A stretch of 64,000 nt of DNA from Larix kaempferi (taxonomy: Eukaryota; Streptophyta; Pinopsida; Pinales; Pinaceae): positions 744,001-808,000 of the forward strand of contig BSBM01001445.1 in assembly GCA_027924585.1 (NCBI GenBank), in the 5' to 3' direction. Positions within the stretch are counted from its first letter, which is position 1. The number at the start of each line of letters is the position of its first letter. Made by a program: the position numbers and the translations under genes. Below are positions 47,503-59,175 of this stretch, in pieces. A model generated the notes under the pieces. That model ran no database searches and had not been told where the DNA came from. It saw only the letters and a program-made list of their open reading frames with translations.

Positions 47503-49080
47503 TTGTACTCTATAGGGGAACATAGAGTGAATTACCAAATACCTGAAATGAAATTCAAAGATTCAGAAGGAAAACAAAGGGTGGTGAGAGGAATACACAC
47601 CTATCTGAATCAAGTGGTTCCTTCTCATAGTATGAGGCCCATATTGAGGCATGGGGATATTGAATGTTGCATCGCTTCCCCAAATCCAAAAATAAATATT
47701 TCAGAACATCCAAGGGAGATAAGGAAGCTACTACACAAATATGAAAAGGTTTTTGGAGACCTCCCTCTTGGAAGGCCACCTGATAGAGGAGTTGATCACA
47801 ACATTGTTTTGGAGGTGGGAACTTCACCAATACAAATACCACCATATATAAATACCAAACAGTTTAGATATGAGATTAATAAGTCTATTCAAGATATCTT
47901 GGAATTGGGACTCATTAGACCAAGCTCTAGCCCCTATACTTCTTCAGTTGTTTTGGTGAAGAAAAAAAATGGGACCTTGAGAATGTGCATTGATTTTAGA
48001 GCTCTAAACTATGAATAGATATCCCATACCTAGAATAGATGAGCTCATGGATGAGCTACATGGAGAAAAATTCTTCTCCAAAATTGATCTTAGATCTGGT
48101 TACCATCAAATTCGAAGGAAGGAGGAGGATGTGCAGAAAATAGCTTTCAGATGTCACTATGGCCATTTTGAGTTTCTTGTCATGACTTTTGGTTTGAACA
48201 ATGCTCTAGACACATTTCAATCATGCATGAACCAAATAATTTTTAATCATTTCCGTAAGTTTGTTTTGGTTTTCTTTGATGACATTTTGATTTACAGTAA
48301 AATATGGGAGGAACACTTGCATCATCTAGAAGTTGTCTTGAAAATATTGCATGAACAATCTTTGTTTGCTAAATTGTCCAAGTGTAAATTTGGGTTAAAA
48401 TAAGTTTTATATCTTGGTAACATCATTGGTAAATATGGATTGAAGGTACACTTGGAAAAAATAAGAGCTATCATTGAATGACCATCACCCAAAAACATCA
48501 CAGAATTGAGAGGCTTCATTGGAATATGCACTTACTATAGAATGTTTGTGAAGGGGTTCTCCAAATTGACTTCTCCACTTACTGATTTGAAAAAGAAGGA
48601 TGCTTTCGAATGGGATGAAGAGGCTGAAAAGGATTTCCAAAGAATTAAATAGGTAATGAGTAGTTTTCCAATACTTGCATTACCTGATTTTTCTAAACCA
48701 TTTGTTTTGGAATGTGGTGCATCAGGAGAAGGAATAGGGGTGGTCCTAAAGAAAAATCAACACCCCATAGCTTTTGAGAGAATAAATTTGCAGCCACATG
48801 AGAATCTCTACTCCATTTATGACAAAGAAATGTTATCCATCATGCATGCCTTGGCCAAGTTTAGACAATACTTGGTGGGAAACAAGTTTGTGGTCAAAAT
48901 TAATCATAACAGTTTGAAGCATTTTCTCACACCAAAGGATCTCAATGAAAGGAAACAAAAGTGGGTAAGCAAAGTCCAAGATTTTGATTTTGACATTGAA
49001 TATCTTAATGGGGAGAATAATATTGTAGCAGATGCATTATCTAGAAGACAATCATTTTCCCTTATGGACATTTCGAAAGA
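47503..49080 (+). pseudogene. E9 reverse transcriptase and RNase H
   Basis: [28 protein letters not shown], then a single frameshift at about 48.01 kb, [26 protein letters not shown] and an intact [10 protein letters not shown] box near 48270. LRGFIGICTYYRMF and FPILALPDFS follow. RNase H starts with FVLECGASGEGIG, in which the expected Asp is Gly, and has YDKEMLSIMHAL and NIVADALSRR. Stops are near 48401, 48480 and 48651. Confidence 0.93.
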
Positions 49081-50457
49081 TTGGAAAAATATGCTAATAG
49101 TTCAATATGCCAAAGATAGTTTTGCTTGTGATGTGTTAAATGGGGTAAAAGGTGATGATAGGTACAATATTTTAAATGGTATAATATACTGTAAGGAAAG
49201 AACATACTTGGTTCATGGTTCGAATCTCAAGCACAAGATTTTGAAGTAAGCTCATGATTCTCCTTTAGTAGGCCATCCTAGTTTTTTCAAAACATATAAG
49301 CAATTAAGGGAAATGTTCTTTTGGAAAGGGCTGAAAGAAGATGTTATAAAATATGTGAATGAATGCAAGTTATGTCAGCAAAACAAATCTGAACATACAC
49401 ATCCTGCTGGTCTATTACAACCATTGCCCATTCCAGAACAAAAATGGGAAAGCATCTCAATGGATTTTATCACAGGTTTTCCCAAGGCTTCGGATAAGGA
49501 TTGTATTTATGTTGTGGTGGATAGACTCACCAAATTTTCTCATTTCTTTGCTATTACATCATCTTATACTGCTGCACAAGTGGATGATATATTCTTTAGA
49601 TAAATTTTTAGATTGCATGGACTCCCCAAGAACATTGTGAGTGATAGGGATAGTAGATTTATGAGTTCTTTTTGGAAAGAACTCTTCAATATTGTGGGCA
49701 CTCAATTGAATCCAAGCACAAGCTATCATCCTCAAACTGATGGCTAAACAGAAAGAGTGAACCAATGGTTGGAGGGGTACTTGAGTAATTATGTTCGTGA
49801 GCAGCAGAAAGCATGGGTAAAATGGCTACATTTGGGTTATTTTTGCTAAAACACTACTTTCATATGTCCATTGGCATGTCTCCTTTCAAATCAATTTCTG
49901 GTTATGAATCACTCACCTTTTTTGAGCACATTTTGAAGCTTCTAAACTTGACAACTTGTAGGTTTCCCAAAACCAACAAAAACAATATGTGGATCAACAT
50001 AGTGAGAAAAGAATTTTTCAAGTGAATGATTTGGTCTATGAGGCTACAACCATATAAACAAACATCATTAAAAGTGAAAAGATCATAAAATCTCAAACCA
50101 AGATATTATGGTCCATATAAGGTAGTTCGAAAAGTTGGGGAGGTGGCTTATGAGTTGGAACCTCCAGAAGGAAGCAAAATTCACAATGTATTTCATGTTT
50201 CATGCCTTAATAAGGATATTGGTCAAAAAATATATGTTTCATAAACCCTCCCTCCATTAGATGATGAAGGACAACTCATACTTATTCCATAAAAAAATTT
50301 GAAGGAAAGAGACGAAATTGAGGAGCAGAACCATAAGGGAGTATTTGGTACAATGGAAAGATTTGCCAAGGGAGGATGCCACATGGGAGGGGGAAAAAAA
50401 TTTGCAGCATCCTAATTTGAAATTTCTTGAGGGCAAGAAATATTGGGTGGGGATAAC
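49081..50457 (+). pseudogene. E9 integrase with chromodomain
   Basis: The zinc region is complete: HDSPLVGHPSFFKTY and CKLCQQNK near 49250-49390. The catalytic residues are all present: [18 protein letters not shown] and TERVNQW, with a stop just before the last block. The last 600 bp are in several frames; a chromodomain-like EYLVQWKDLPREDATWEG near 50335-50390 closes the gene. The polypurine tract GGGTGGGGATAAC ends at 50457. Confidence 0.92.
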
Positions 50458-52918
50458 TACAATGTCCCCATTCAAATAAATCTCAAGAAGAGAAAATTCC
50501 ACCAATTTACTAGTTTCCTAGGTTGGGGTGGAAACATTAGAATTGGAATAAGGGAACTATAAAACCACCAAATGGACATTAGATTGAAAAAATATATTAA
50601 ATGGGGAACAAATAAATAATTAATATAGGAAAATAAGGTGGCACTTGGTCATGAGGGCACATTGGAGGTGTGGGGCCCACTTAAGCAAGATTCCCCATGC
50701 CACATGACATCCCACTCTCACCCATTTGAATCCAAGGTGGAGTCCAACGTTATTAGGTGAGTTGGAATGGAATAATACTTGTAATGACTCAATGAGGGTC
50801 GAAATTGAGAGGGAGAGTAACTCCCATGGAAGAGGAAGAGGCATCTTGGAGCTATTGGGACACTTGGGCTAGATTCCCTAGCTTCTATGAAAACAATGAT
50901 GAAGATGCTATGACACTTATGACACAAATCAGACCTGAATGCTGACATTGACATATATGGCATGTCAGGGATAAAAATATCCTCCAAGAGGGCACACAAG
51001 GGAGTTAGGGAAACCAAAGAGTCATCCATTCAAATTGAGTGAAGGAGGAGGCTAGGAATTGATGGACAAGTGGCACACATTGGAATATCTTTCCAATTCA
51101 AGTTGGCATGAAGCTCATGGAGGGGATTCGAACCATGGAAGGCTTGGGAAGGTAATAAAATATAAGAATCAAGAAGGAGAGTGGCTTTTGATCATTTCTC
51201 ATTTTGCATATTGGAGAGCATAGCTTGTCCAAGCTAGTAGAGTGTTATTCTACCTGCCTTAGTACCAATTTCAAGGGTGAAAGATTCCTATCCTAATTGG
51301 AATTGGAGAGGCCATTCAGACCATTCATTTGGAGATACAATGGATTTATTGGTTTCAGTTTGAAGCTACATGGTGTGAAATCTCAAGAACAACAGATCTA
51401 TGGAACAAACACAATAGTTACTAGAGATGCATGCAACAAAATGTATGGAAACACTGTGCAGAAGGTTTGCAACAATAAAATAATCTCATATACTCAAAAT
51501 ATAGTTTACAATGTGTAACAATGGCTACAATAATCCAAGCAATTCGAATTTCAAAGGTGGTCATTCGAATTGGTGCATGAGAGTAGCTTACTATGTAGTT
51601 AACACCACTCGACACATCAGTTAACCACTTAACTAATCAATATATGACTCTATCTGAATCTGAAACTAACTAACTAAGTCTAATTCAATGAAGAACTCAA
51701 CTAATTTCCAAAAAATAGGGGAGGGCACCATATGTCTGCAGTTGAACTGAATGTTAGGTGAGAATAACACCAAATCGGGTCAAACAGTGTAGTAAGGTGC
51801 CCTAGTTTCACCAGTTGGCTTAATAATGCGCATAAGTCATGCAAATAACCCCCTGAATGGTGGAGGAGGCTCAGTATGTGTCCCAGTTGGCTCCTAGAAT
51901 GTGGGACGAGGATCAGATGATGGCCTAGTTGGCTCCTAGAATGTAGGAGGAGGCCTAGTTGACTGAAACTGTGATCTCCTCATGATGTAAGCACATGATG
52001 GAGTCAAAATAATTAGGATAAGTGGATAATTAAGATGTAAGGCTCAAATAAATGATGTGTGGTTGGAAAATTCTCCAACACAGGGCATCTTGTGATTCTT
52101 TCTTCTTCAACTTGTTCCCATGTCTATCTCACATTTCTCTGCATATTTTGGCTCTTGGAGGAAGGGCGCACTTGGTGAGATGTTGATCTCTTTGTGAGAG
52201 TCCAAGATAGACCATTTATTTGTAATATGATATGTATACTTTTTATTTGATTCTCATAATACTCTAAGGTCGAAATACCAAGTGAAACTATGTAAAAATA
52301 CCAAACAATGCATAAATGGTGCCATTTTCCCTATATCTTGTTGTGAGAGCTTGATGTTTCTTTATTTCAATTTGTATCAGTTCATCTCTGTGATTTTTAT
52401 GATGTATGGAGAGTCATTAATGTCCTGAATAATTTTCATATACGTTACATAATCCTTTGGAACATAAATCTCGGATTTCATAGCAAGTGGTGAAGTTTCT
52501 TGTCATTTCCACAAACCTCTGATTTATGGGAGTTCTAGCATCCTTTAGAAACTGAATAATGATGCATTTGGGTTCCCATTTAAGTCCTTTAACTAATCCA
52601 TGTCTATTTTCTGAAATTTTGGAGGGTCGTACTGCATTTGGGAAGCTATTAGTGACCTCTAGACTTGGGGGTTTGAACCTCAAAATTGCTAGTAAAATTC
52701 CCCAATTTATCCTTACGTTAAATGAATGTTGCAGAAGTATTTTGATAGTGTCCATACATCTATCAGCCTAATTTTTATTTATTAATACCTTTCAAATACC
52801 TTCATACCCAATTTGGAAGCATTTGGATCCATTTGGGAGCATTGGAGTCATAACTAGTCTAAGGGTCGAATTCTCCAAAAATTGCAATTTTTCCAAATAT
52901 ATTAAAAGGGACACTACA
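50458..52918 (+). repeat. right (3') LTR of E9, with insertion
   Basis: Starts TACAATGTCCCC and ends GACACTACA at 52918. Without E10 and its duplication it is about 1.75 kb, close to the left copy. A block of roughly 30 bp present in the left LTR near 45325 is missing here, so a small deletion also occurred. Confidence 0.92.
51374..52080 (-). mobile_element. E10: solo LTR, copia-like, in the E9 right LTR
   Basis: The insert reads TGTGAAATCTCAAG at 51374 and TTCTCCAACA at 52080. Against the left LTR of E9 it is extra DNA placed between CTACATGG and the TGATTCTTTCTTC block. The flanks CATGG (51369-51373) and CAGGG (52081-52085) fit a 5-bp duplication with one change. On the minus strand it begins TGTTGGAGAATTTTCC, a common LTR start; its ends resemble those of E4, but the interior differs. 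No coding region. Confidence 0.85.
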
Positions 52919-52923
52919 GAAAC

Positions 52924-53752
52924 CACAATAAAAAAATATTGGATTAGTTCAATAAATTGAAGGAATAAAATAATCATGGTCAAAATTGAGAAAAAAACAA
53001 GGATCTTGGATGAAGAAACTACCAAAATACTTGAAGAGGAAATATACATCAACTTTGAAGAAGCCTTAAAAAATGAGGATGTAAAATCATAAATGAAATC
53101 TAGAATCGAATAAGGATGTAAATATTTGATATATGGCATCACATTAGATATTCAAAGGAGAAGGAAGACAAGATTAAAGAAGGTCATCATAAAATAATGG
53201 AAGAAGTTGAGCTACAACTTGAATAGGTACATGTCTAATATGAAGGTATTATCTCAAAGGATTGAGTAATCAAAGACCAATAACAAAGGATATTTAATGT
53301 CACCATATTTTAAAAGAATATTGATGTTAAGGGTGTGAAGAATGAAGGGAGCCATCGAAGGTGAAACCATATTGATGCCCTCATTACCAATAAATTTTCC
53401 AAGAAAGGAAAGAAGACCTACATCGACACAACCAAGGAAGAATATGGAATAATAAGCAACATTCATGGAACCTTGCTTCACTAAACTATTATTTGACAAG
53501 ATATTATTAAAGACAAGAAACTACAACAAATTGGAAAAGTCACAATAACAACACATGGAATCAAAGGAAATAAAAATATGCACAAACTAGCTATCAAGGA
53601 TTAAGACAAAAAATAATTGAATTTTGATGGATGGATTCATCAATGGCAATAGTAAAGCAGTAATATAATGAAATCCTATTACTTGTTTTCATCACATGTG
53701 AATCCATTTACTACAACGAATTTAGGACAAATATTTTTGAAGGAGGGTACTA
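52924..53752 (+). pseudogene. E5 3' internal region
   Basis: This continues E5 after E9. Broken frames are rich in Lys, Glu and Ile (LDEETTKILEEEIY near 53010, KEDKIKEGHHKIMEEVELQ near 53160), suggesting a coiled coil, with a further KKTYIDTTKEEYG segment near 53415. No protease, RT or integrase motif is seen. A purine run, GAAGGAGGG (53739-53747), just before the right LTR can serve as polypurine tract. Confidence 0.55.
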
Positions 53753-53910
53753 TGTTATGACATAACGGGGGAATATATGGGGTTAAATGCACATGTAATG
53801 AAGTAAATTTATGTAATAGGGTCGGCCTAATGAAGGATCTACAAGTGCAATGGGTGAATAGGTATATATAGAGGTCATGTAATCATTGTTAAGGGAACAT
53901 GTATAGATAG
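53753..53910 (+). repeat. right LTR of E5, 5' part
   Basis: Starts TGTTATGACATAACGGGGG and parallels the left LTR (24808 on) through GGTATATATAGAG and GTAATCATTGTTAAGG, then loses similarity. The rest is deleted or too diverged to recognise. Confidence 0.7.
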
Positions 53911-54394
53911 AGGTCAGGTAATATTTCCATTTCATAAAAAAAGTGGACACATATGTGGGGTTTTTCACTTTAGAATTTCTAACACAACCTAAGTACACAA
54001 TATTTGGGGAAAAAGAAAATAAAAATTATGGGCTTATATCACACTATCTATTAATTTTGAACATAAAGTAGAAAGGGATGTCACTATCATTTCATTTTGA
54101 CTTGAACTTATTGGGAATATATTGTTGGATTTGAAAGGGGTTTGTGGGGAAATCAGTGGGAGTGATCGATGGATGTTTATCATCCTTCATCAAATCTATT
54201 AGATCTAAAGATTTGAGTTTTTCCTCATTTCCCCTTTTTTAAAAATTCACAAATTTGAGATGTGATTTGGAATGCAATTTGGGATTATATTTGGAATGTA
54301 GATAGACTATATTTTACCTTATAAACTTATAAATTGAGATCCCATTTCACAAAATAAAACAAAAAAGAATAGGGTTTAACGATTACATACCCCT
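53911..54394. other. non-coding AT-rich DNA
   Basis: No open frame with coding character, no RNA gene and no repeat boundary seen in this stretch. Confidence 0.6.
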
Positions 54395-55205
54395 TTCTGT
54401 TTTTATTCCTCCTCTTACTCTAATTCTCCTCCTTCCTCGTTCTTCTTGTCCTTAATTTTCATCTCCTTCTTCCTCTCCCTCTCCTTCTCCCTCTTATTCC
54501 TTCCTCACTTCTCTCCCATCCTTCTCTTCTTCTTCCTTATTCTTTTCCATCCCATTCCTTTTTCTTTTCATGTATGATATTCCTCTTCTTATTCCCCCTT
54601 TCCTTCTCCTTTCTCTTCCTCTTTTTCTCCCTCTCCTCTCCTTCCTTTTCCTCTCCCTATATCTCTTCCTCTTCTTCTTTTTCTCTCTCAACTCTCTCTC
54701 CTTCTTTATCTTTCCCTTCTGTCCTCCAACCCTCCACCGCTCCTCTTTGTCTTCTTACCTCCTCGCCTTCTTTTTATTTCTATTCTCCTTGTCTATTCTC
54801 CTATTCCTATTATTTATTTTCTTCTTTCTCTTATCCCTATCCTTATTTATCTTTCCCTTTACTTTTCTTCCACCCTCCTCTTCCTTTTCCTCTTTCTATT
54901 CTTTTTGTCTACGCTTGTATTCCTCTTCGTTCTTTTATTCTTTCTCTTATCTCTCTCTTTACTTATCTTTCCCTTTCCTTTTCTCCCACCTTCCTCTTCC
55001 CCTCTACCCACCACCACATTGTTATTACTTCTCTTCTCCTTCCCCTTTTTCTCCCTCTTCCTCTCCTTCTCTTTTCTTATTTTTCATCCCCTTGGGCCAC
55101 TCTCTTTTTATTCCTTATCTTCTTATTTCTCATTTTCTTCTTCCTCTTCATTTTCCTCTTTATATTCTCATTATTTTAAAACTCTTTCTCTTTCTCTTCC
55201 ACTTA
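54395..55205 (+). repeat. polypyrimidine tract, about 810 bp
   Basis: Almost all bases are C or T on the + strand, in CTT, CTCC and TTCC-type units without one fixed period. Long open frames here, up to 244 codons, contain nearly only Ser, Leu, Phe, Pro and Tyr and arise from composition, so they are not called as genes. Long homopurine-homopyrimidine DNA can form triplex structures; that is general knowledge, not shown here. Confidence 0.93.
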
Positions 55206-55404
55206 CAAGATAAGATACCCAAATCATACTATCATTGTTTATTATTATTCATAAAGTATTGTTATTTCTACTATCAAATTATTAATATTATTCCCTTAAA
55301 ATAAACCATGATAATTCACTAATTTAACTCTCAGTGATATAAATACACATGCACATTACTTTATAATAAAATAAAATAAATTAAATTAGTCCCTATAACC
55401 CCTC

Positions 55405-55497
55405 TTGTCTACTGCATTGCACCCCCCTTCTACTCTTTACACATCTAAGTCTTGTCTACTGCATTGCACCCCCTTCTACTCTTTACACATCTAAGTA
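55405..55497. repeat. 46-bp tandem duplication
   Basis: Two adjacent copies of a unit starting CTTGTCTACTGCATTGCACC and ending ACACATCTAAGT. They differ only by one extra C in the first. Confidence 0.95.
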
Positions 55498-55699
55498 GAT
55501 ACATTGGCATGGGTGAAAGTCAAGATGGTGTTGATCATGATGTGTTGGCCAATTTATATGAGTTATACAAACTATGAAACTTTGTTGGACCATAAGTATC
55601 GTGTTAGTTGCATGGAACTAGCCCTCTAATTATCATCTTCTATGACCAAATCATCTTTGAATATGATGATATATGTGTATTTTCATTGGTCATTCCAAA

Positions 55700-55805
55700 A
55701 ATTATGCATATATTTTATTTCGTGGAATTTATATATATACTTTTCCAAAAAATATGCATATATTTTATTCCGTAAAATTTATATACATACTTTTGTAACA
55801 TATAA
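55700..55805. repeat. about 56-bp tandem duplication
   Basis: Two copies containing AATATGCATATATTTTATT (ATTATG... in the first) and AATTTATATA...ATACTTTT. Embedded in AT-rich non-coding DNA. Confidence 0.8.
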
Positions 55806-55963
55806 TTATGATACATATATAACTCATATGGATTCTAATAGAGAAGGATTGGATGATGATGGCTTGTGCAAGGAAAGGGAGGAGTAATGCTATAGAAGAA
55901 TAAGTAAATTAGAGGTAGTCAATGAAGAAAAAGTGTCGATACTTCACGATGAGTTTTAATTGC

Positions 55964-55992
55964 ATTATATATATATATATATATATATATAT
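55964..55992. repeat. (TA)n microsatellite
   Basis: An uninterrupted alternating TA run of about 29 bp. Confidence 0.95.
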
Positions 55993-56051
55993 TTCTAATT
56001 ATTACTTATTATATTATATTTTATGTCACTAAATATATTAATAAATAATTA

Positions 56052-56130
56052 GATTTTTTTTAAAGAATTTAAAATCAAAAGAGTAATTATATTTTTTTAA
56101 AGAATTTAAAATCAAAAGAGAAATTATATA
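56052..56130. repeat. 40-bp tandem duplication
   Basis: Two adjacent copies of a unit with TTTTTTTAAAGAATTTAAAA and TCAAAAGAG. From here to 57823 the DNA is AT-rich; no gene is supported, though some short segments (57430-57480, 57570-57650) have exon-like composition. Confidence 0.9.
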
Positions 56131-58146
56131 TAGATTAATATTATATGTGTGACATTGGATCAAGTCAGAGGAATCTTACTCATAGCCTCTCTATGTATGG
56201 TATCCAAAGTAATATTTACCCTACATTTTTAGTGAAATTTAGTGAAATTTAGAGTGTACTTTATAGAATGAACTTAATAAAAGACTAAAAAAACATATTT
56301 GTTTATTTTAGATGAACCAAAAATACAATCATTAAGTGCTTATGGCACAAAAAAATTAGTGCAATATAAGAGATCAAGATACAATTTTTTATTTTTCACA
56401 AGAATCCCAAACATTCAAATTGTCATCAAAATAGACTATTCAATCATATTAAACTACCTAACTAACTAGTGTTCAAATGAACTAAATCCAGTATACAAGA
56501 TTATTTTGGTATGTATTTTTTATATGACGTGCATATTAATGATTTAATCGTGGAGTGAAAATATGAAGATGAATTGAGTTGAATGTCTATCTTTTCTAAA
56601 GATATACAATCTAGTTTACAAGGAGAGGTTTTAAAGTAGGGAAGTGAAAAAAATAAAAAATTCTTGACAATGTCACTAGGGGGTGGTCTAAATAACACAC
56701 AAAGCTTGGGCTGAAACAAGTAATTACAGAAGGCAAATGGAAATGTTCTAAGTTTCCCAATCACACAATTTTAATGATAAATGGATCCTTTATAGATTGA
56801 CTATGAACAAAAGGAGATAACACATTAAGTGAAGTGTCACTTGAATTACTCTTATTTTTAATCAAACATGTTTATAGTGTTTTATCTTTTCTATTTTTTC
56901 ATTTATCTTCATTAAATTTTGAAATTTACTTATTTTTCTTTGTTTATGAACAAATTAAGTAAGTTTATTAAAAAATTCAATGAAATGAAAATAGATAAGT
57001 GGATGTTGATAAAATTGTCCTTAAATACATCTTAAAAAATTACAAAGAAGCTAAGAAGATATCCCTTGAAAAAGTATCATGGGGAGTGGCCCCACAAATA
57101 CCACAATAAATGACACAAGTAATAAATAATATATAATTATTTGAATTTCCAGTTAATTTATTTTATTCGTTTATGATTAATTAATTAACTTTTATATAAC
57201 TAATATAAAATAATAATTATTTCTTAATTCGGTAGTTGCTAAATTTTTTAACTTTTAGTAATTATTTTTTATATGTTTTTCTACATCATTCTATGTGTTT
57301 TCATTGCACTTACATGTACTTTTTTCTTGGGTAATATTTTAGTACCATTAATCTACCTCTATAGTTATTTTTTGAATAAATCTAAACTTTATTGTATGTA
57401 CATTTATAAATGGACACAAAAAAAATCACACATTCTACTGTCAAAGCGAGACATCCTCATTTAGAGTTTACTTTGTAAGTTTATAAACATAATTATGTTA
57501 ATATATTAGATTAATACATACCATTGTTAAATATGGTTTTATTTTATTTTATATAATTAAATGATTGTAATTGGGAGAAGAGTTATGGACAAACTGAAGT
57601 ATGCTATTAATCATGGTTATGAAAGAATAATGAAAGTTTATTAACCCATTTTTTATGATTAATTGTTAATTATGTATTAAAATTTTAACTTATATATAGT
57701 TGGAATTATACTTTAATGAATTGAATTATTATTATATTCTCCCATCATGAGCATGACAAGAGTGGTAATCAAGAATAATGATAATTTTTTAATCTATATG
57801 AATTTTATTACATCTATATATATTAGCAATTATTTATAATTTTTTTTGTAAGCAGTATAAAGGAAATATATTAAAGTACAAAAAAGTTACATTCACATGA
57901 GAATCTGTAGATTCATGAGCTTTCATAAGCTTCTCATGGAGAAGAAAAAGCAAGTAGGAGCATCCATAGTCTTGCCCATAAGTGAGCTGAGCGGTATTGA
58001 CATAATTACATCCAACCATTAAAAACATAGACTAAACTAGATTAGTAGGAAAAGCTAGAGTCTGAGAGTAGTCCATTGAGCTAAAACAAAGGAAGATAGA
58101 TAACACTAACCGCAAAAAAAAGGAGCTAGGCTCACACAGAGTAGTT

Positions 58147-59106
58147 CTATGTGCTAGATTCTGCATTATGAGAACCAGGATTGTCTTCAATTATTGGACA
58201 GCTGTCAAATAAGTTCTCTTCCCAATTCTGGAGTGGGAGCTTGATGGGCAGTGGCTCAGTTTTGCGTTGTATGGTTGCGTCATCCTCGGCCTTCCTGACC
58301 CATTTGTAGTGTAAGGTGTTAATCATCGAGGGCGTCGAGAAGGAAGTCCCAGGGGGAGAGGCCCCTTGAACCACCACTGCAGCAGGAGAACTCGGGCCTG
58401 AGGAGGGGCCTGGAACTAGAGTAGCGCCTTCCATAGTAGCAACACCGAGGGAGTCGGGCAAGGAGTTGTCTGTAGCATGGATTTCCGTGGCAGTAGCAGC
58501 ACACTCAGAGTGGACATTAGGATTGCCAACCAAACCTTCAGAATGAGCAGTGGGGCCGGAATCACGGGGAGGAGTAGAATGTCGAAACAGAGAGTACCTT
58601 CGACTTGCCAAACTGGCTTCTAGGGAAGCCAACATTCGATCCAAATGGGCCATGTGTGCCATGGTGTCCATAATCGCCACCTTGGCCATGTTTCGGTTTG
58701 TGAGCATTTCCTCCACCAAAGTTCCCAACATATTTTTCATTAACCAGTAATAGTTTACTTGGTTTCCCTGGTTTCCAAATGCCAGAATTTCAGCAACACT
58801 ACGAGATTCCCAATTATCCACTAGCTTGTGGAAAGGGATGGATACATTGTATTCATAGCCACTGTTGGCCATCTTTTCCTTCTCAGTGGAAGTGGTATCT
58901 CTGCTAGCACTGTGACCAGAACCTCGCTTGGAGGTGTCGCGTGTTTGGGTCATGGCACTGTCAACAAGTTCACTGAAGAACGGAGAAGGGGAGGAGCTCT
59001 CAGCAGAGGCAGCGGGCAGAGGATGACAAAGGCGAGTAATGATTGCCGGGGCATGTAGAGGGAGCCTCATATCAAGAGTTTCAAGGCAGGTGCTTCCAGA
59101 TCTCAC
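58147..59106 (-). CDS. uncharacterised 319-aa protein in retroposed unit
   Basis: A complete ATG-to-stop frame without interruption, unusual in a window of broken genes. I do not recognise it. Residues 1-80 are Ser/Thr/Pro/Ala-rich and look disordered. Residues about 88-172 look folded and mostly helical (FHKLVDNWESRSVAEILAF, NYYWLMKNMLGTLVEEML, LDRMLASLEASLASRR). Residues 173-260 are again Pro/Ser/Gly-rich. The last 55 contain INTLHYKWVRKAEDD and an acidic end. No zinc knuckle, RT motif, signal peptide or membrane segment is seen. The true start could be Met52 or Met79. It is the main ORF of the mRNA-like unit; about 300 bp of 3' UTR and the poly(A) follow. No promoter is visible upstream, so expression is uncertain. 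Confidence 0.55.
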   Translation of the reverse strand: MRSGSTCLETLDMRLPLHAPAIITRLCHPLPAASAESSSPSPFFSELVDSAMTQTRDTSKRGSGHSASRDTTSTEKEKMANSGYEYNVSIPFHKLVDNWESRSVAEILAFGNQGNQVNYYWLMKNMLGTLVEEMLTNRNMAKVAIMDTMAHMAHLDRMLASLEASLASRRYSLFRHSTPPRDSGPTAHSEGLVGNPNVHSECAATATEIHATDNSLPDSLGVATMEGATLVPGPSSGPSSPAAVVVQGASPPGTSFSTPSMINTLHYKWVRKAEDDATIQRKTEPLPIKLPLQNWEENLFDSCPIIEDNPGSHNAESST

Positions 59107-59131
59107 AAGAGACAGATTAATGGTGCATCTG

Positions 59132-59175
59132 AGCTAGTTAAGGGGATGTGACAAGCTAGTTAAGGGGATGTGACA
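59132..59175. repeat. 22-bp tandem duplication
   Basis: Two adjacent copies of a unit beginning GCTAGTTAAGGGGATGTGAC, inside the retroposed unit between its two open frames. Confidence 0.9.

Larger units (their letters stand above)
43985..52918 (+). mobile_element. E9: full-length Ty3/gypsy chromovirus
   Basis: LTRs are at 43985-45765 and 50458-52918, flanked by a perfect 5-bp duplication GAAAC (43980-43984 and 52919-52923). Internal order is gag, protease, RT, RNase H, integrase and chromodomain. The LTRs begin TATAATGTCCCC / TACAATGTCCCC and end GACACTACA. They differ by about 5% over the first 230 bp by eye, making E9 one of the better preserved elements here. The right LTR is longer because a 707-bp solo LTR (E10) sits inside it. 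Confidence 0.95.
24808..53910 (+). mobile_element. E5: old short-LTR element, only gag-like coding seen
   Basis: The LTR at 24808-25135 is matched by a right copy starting at 53753. Between them, after removing E6 and E9, about 2.5 kb of own sequence remains: 25136-26401, 43522-43984 and 52924-53752. Only a gag-like frame is visible, so the element looks non-autonomous (gag-only). The right LTR loses similarity at about 53910, so the right end is truncated or diverged. It is the outermost frame of the nest from 24.8 to 53.9 kb. Confidence 0.65.

Noticed and set aside
54570-55304. A 244-codon open frame and overlapping frames on the + strand
   Set aside because: Composition is almost only Ser, Leu, Phe, Pro and Tyr and follows from the polypyrimidine tract. 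All three frames are open over much of it.
57834-58028. 64-codon minus-strand open frame after the 319-aa ORF
   Set aside because: It lies in the 3' untranslated part of the retroposed unit and runs into the poly(A) tail. No motif.
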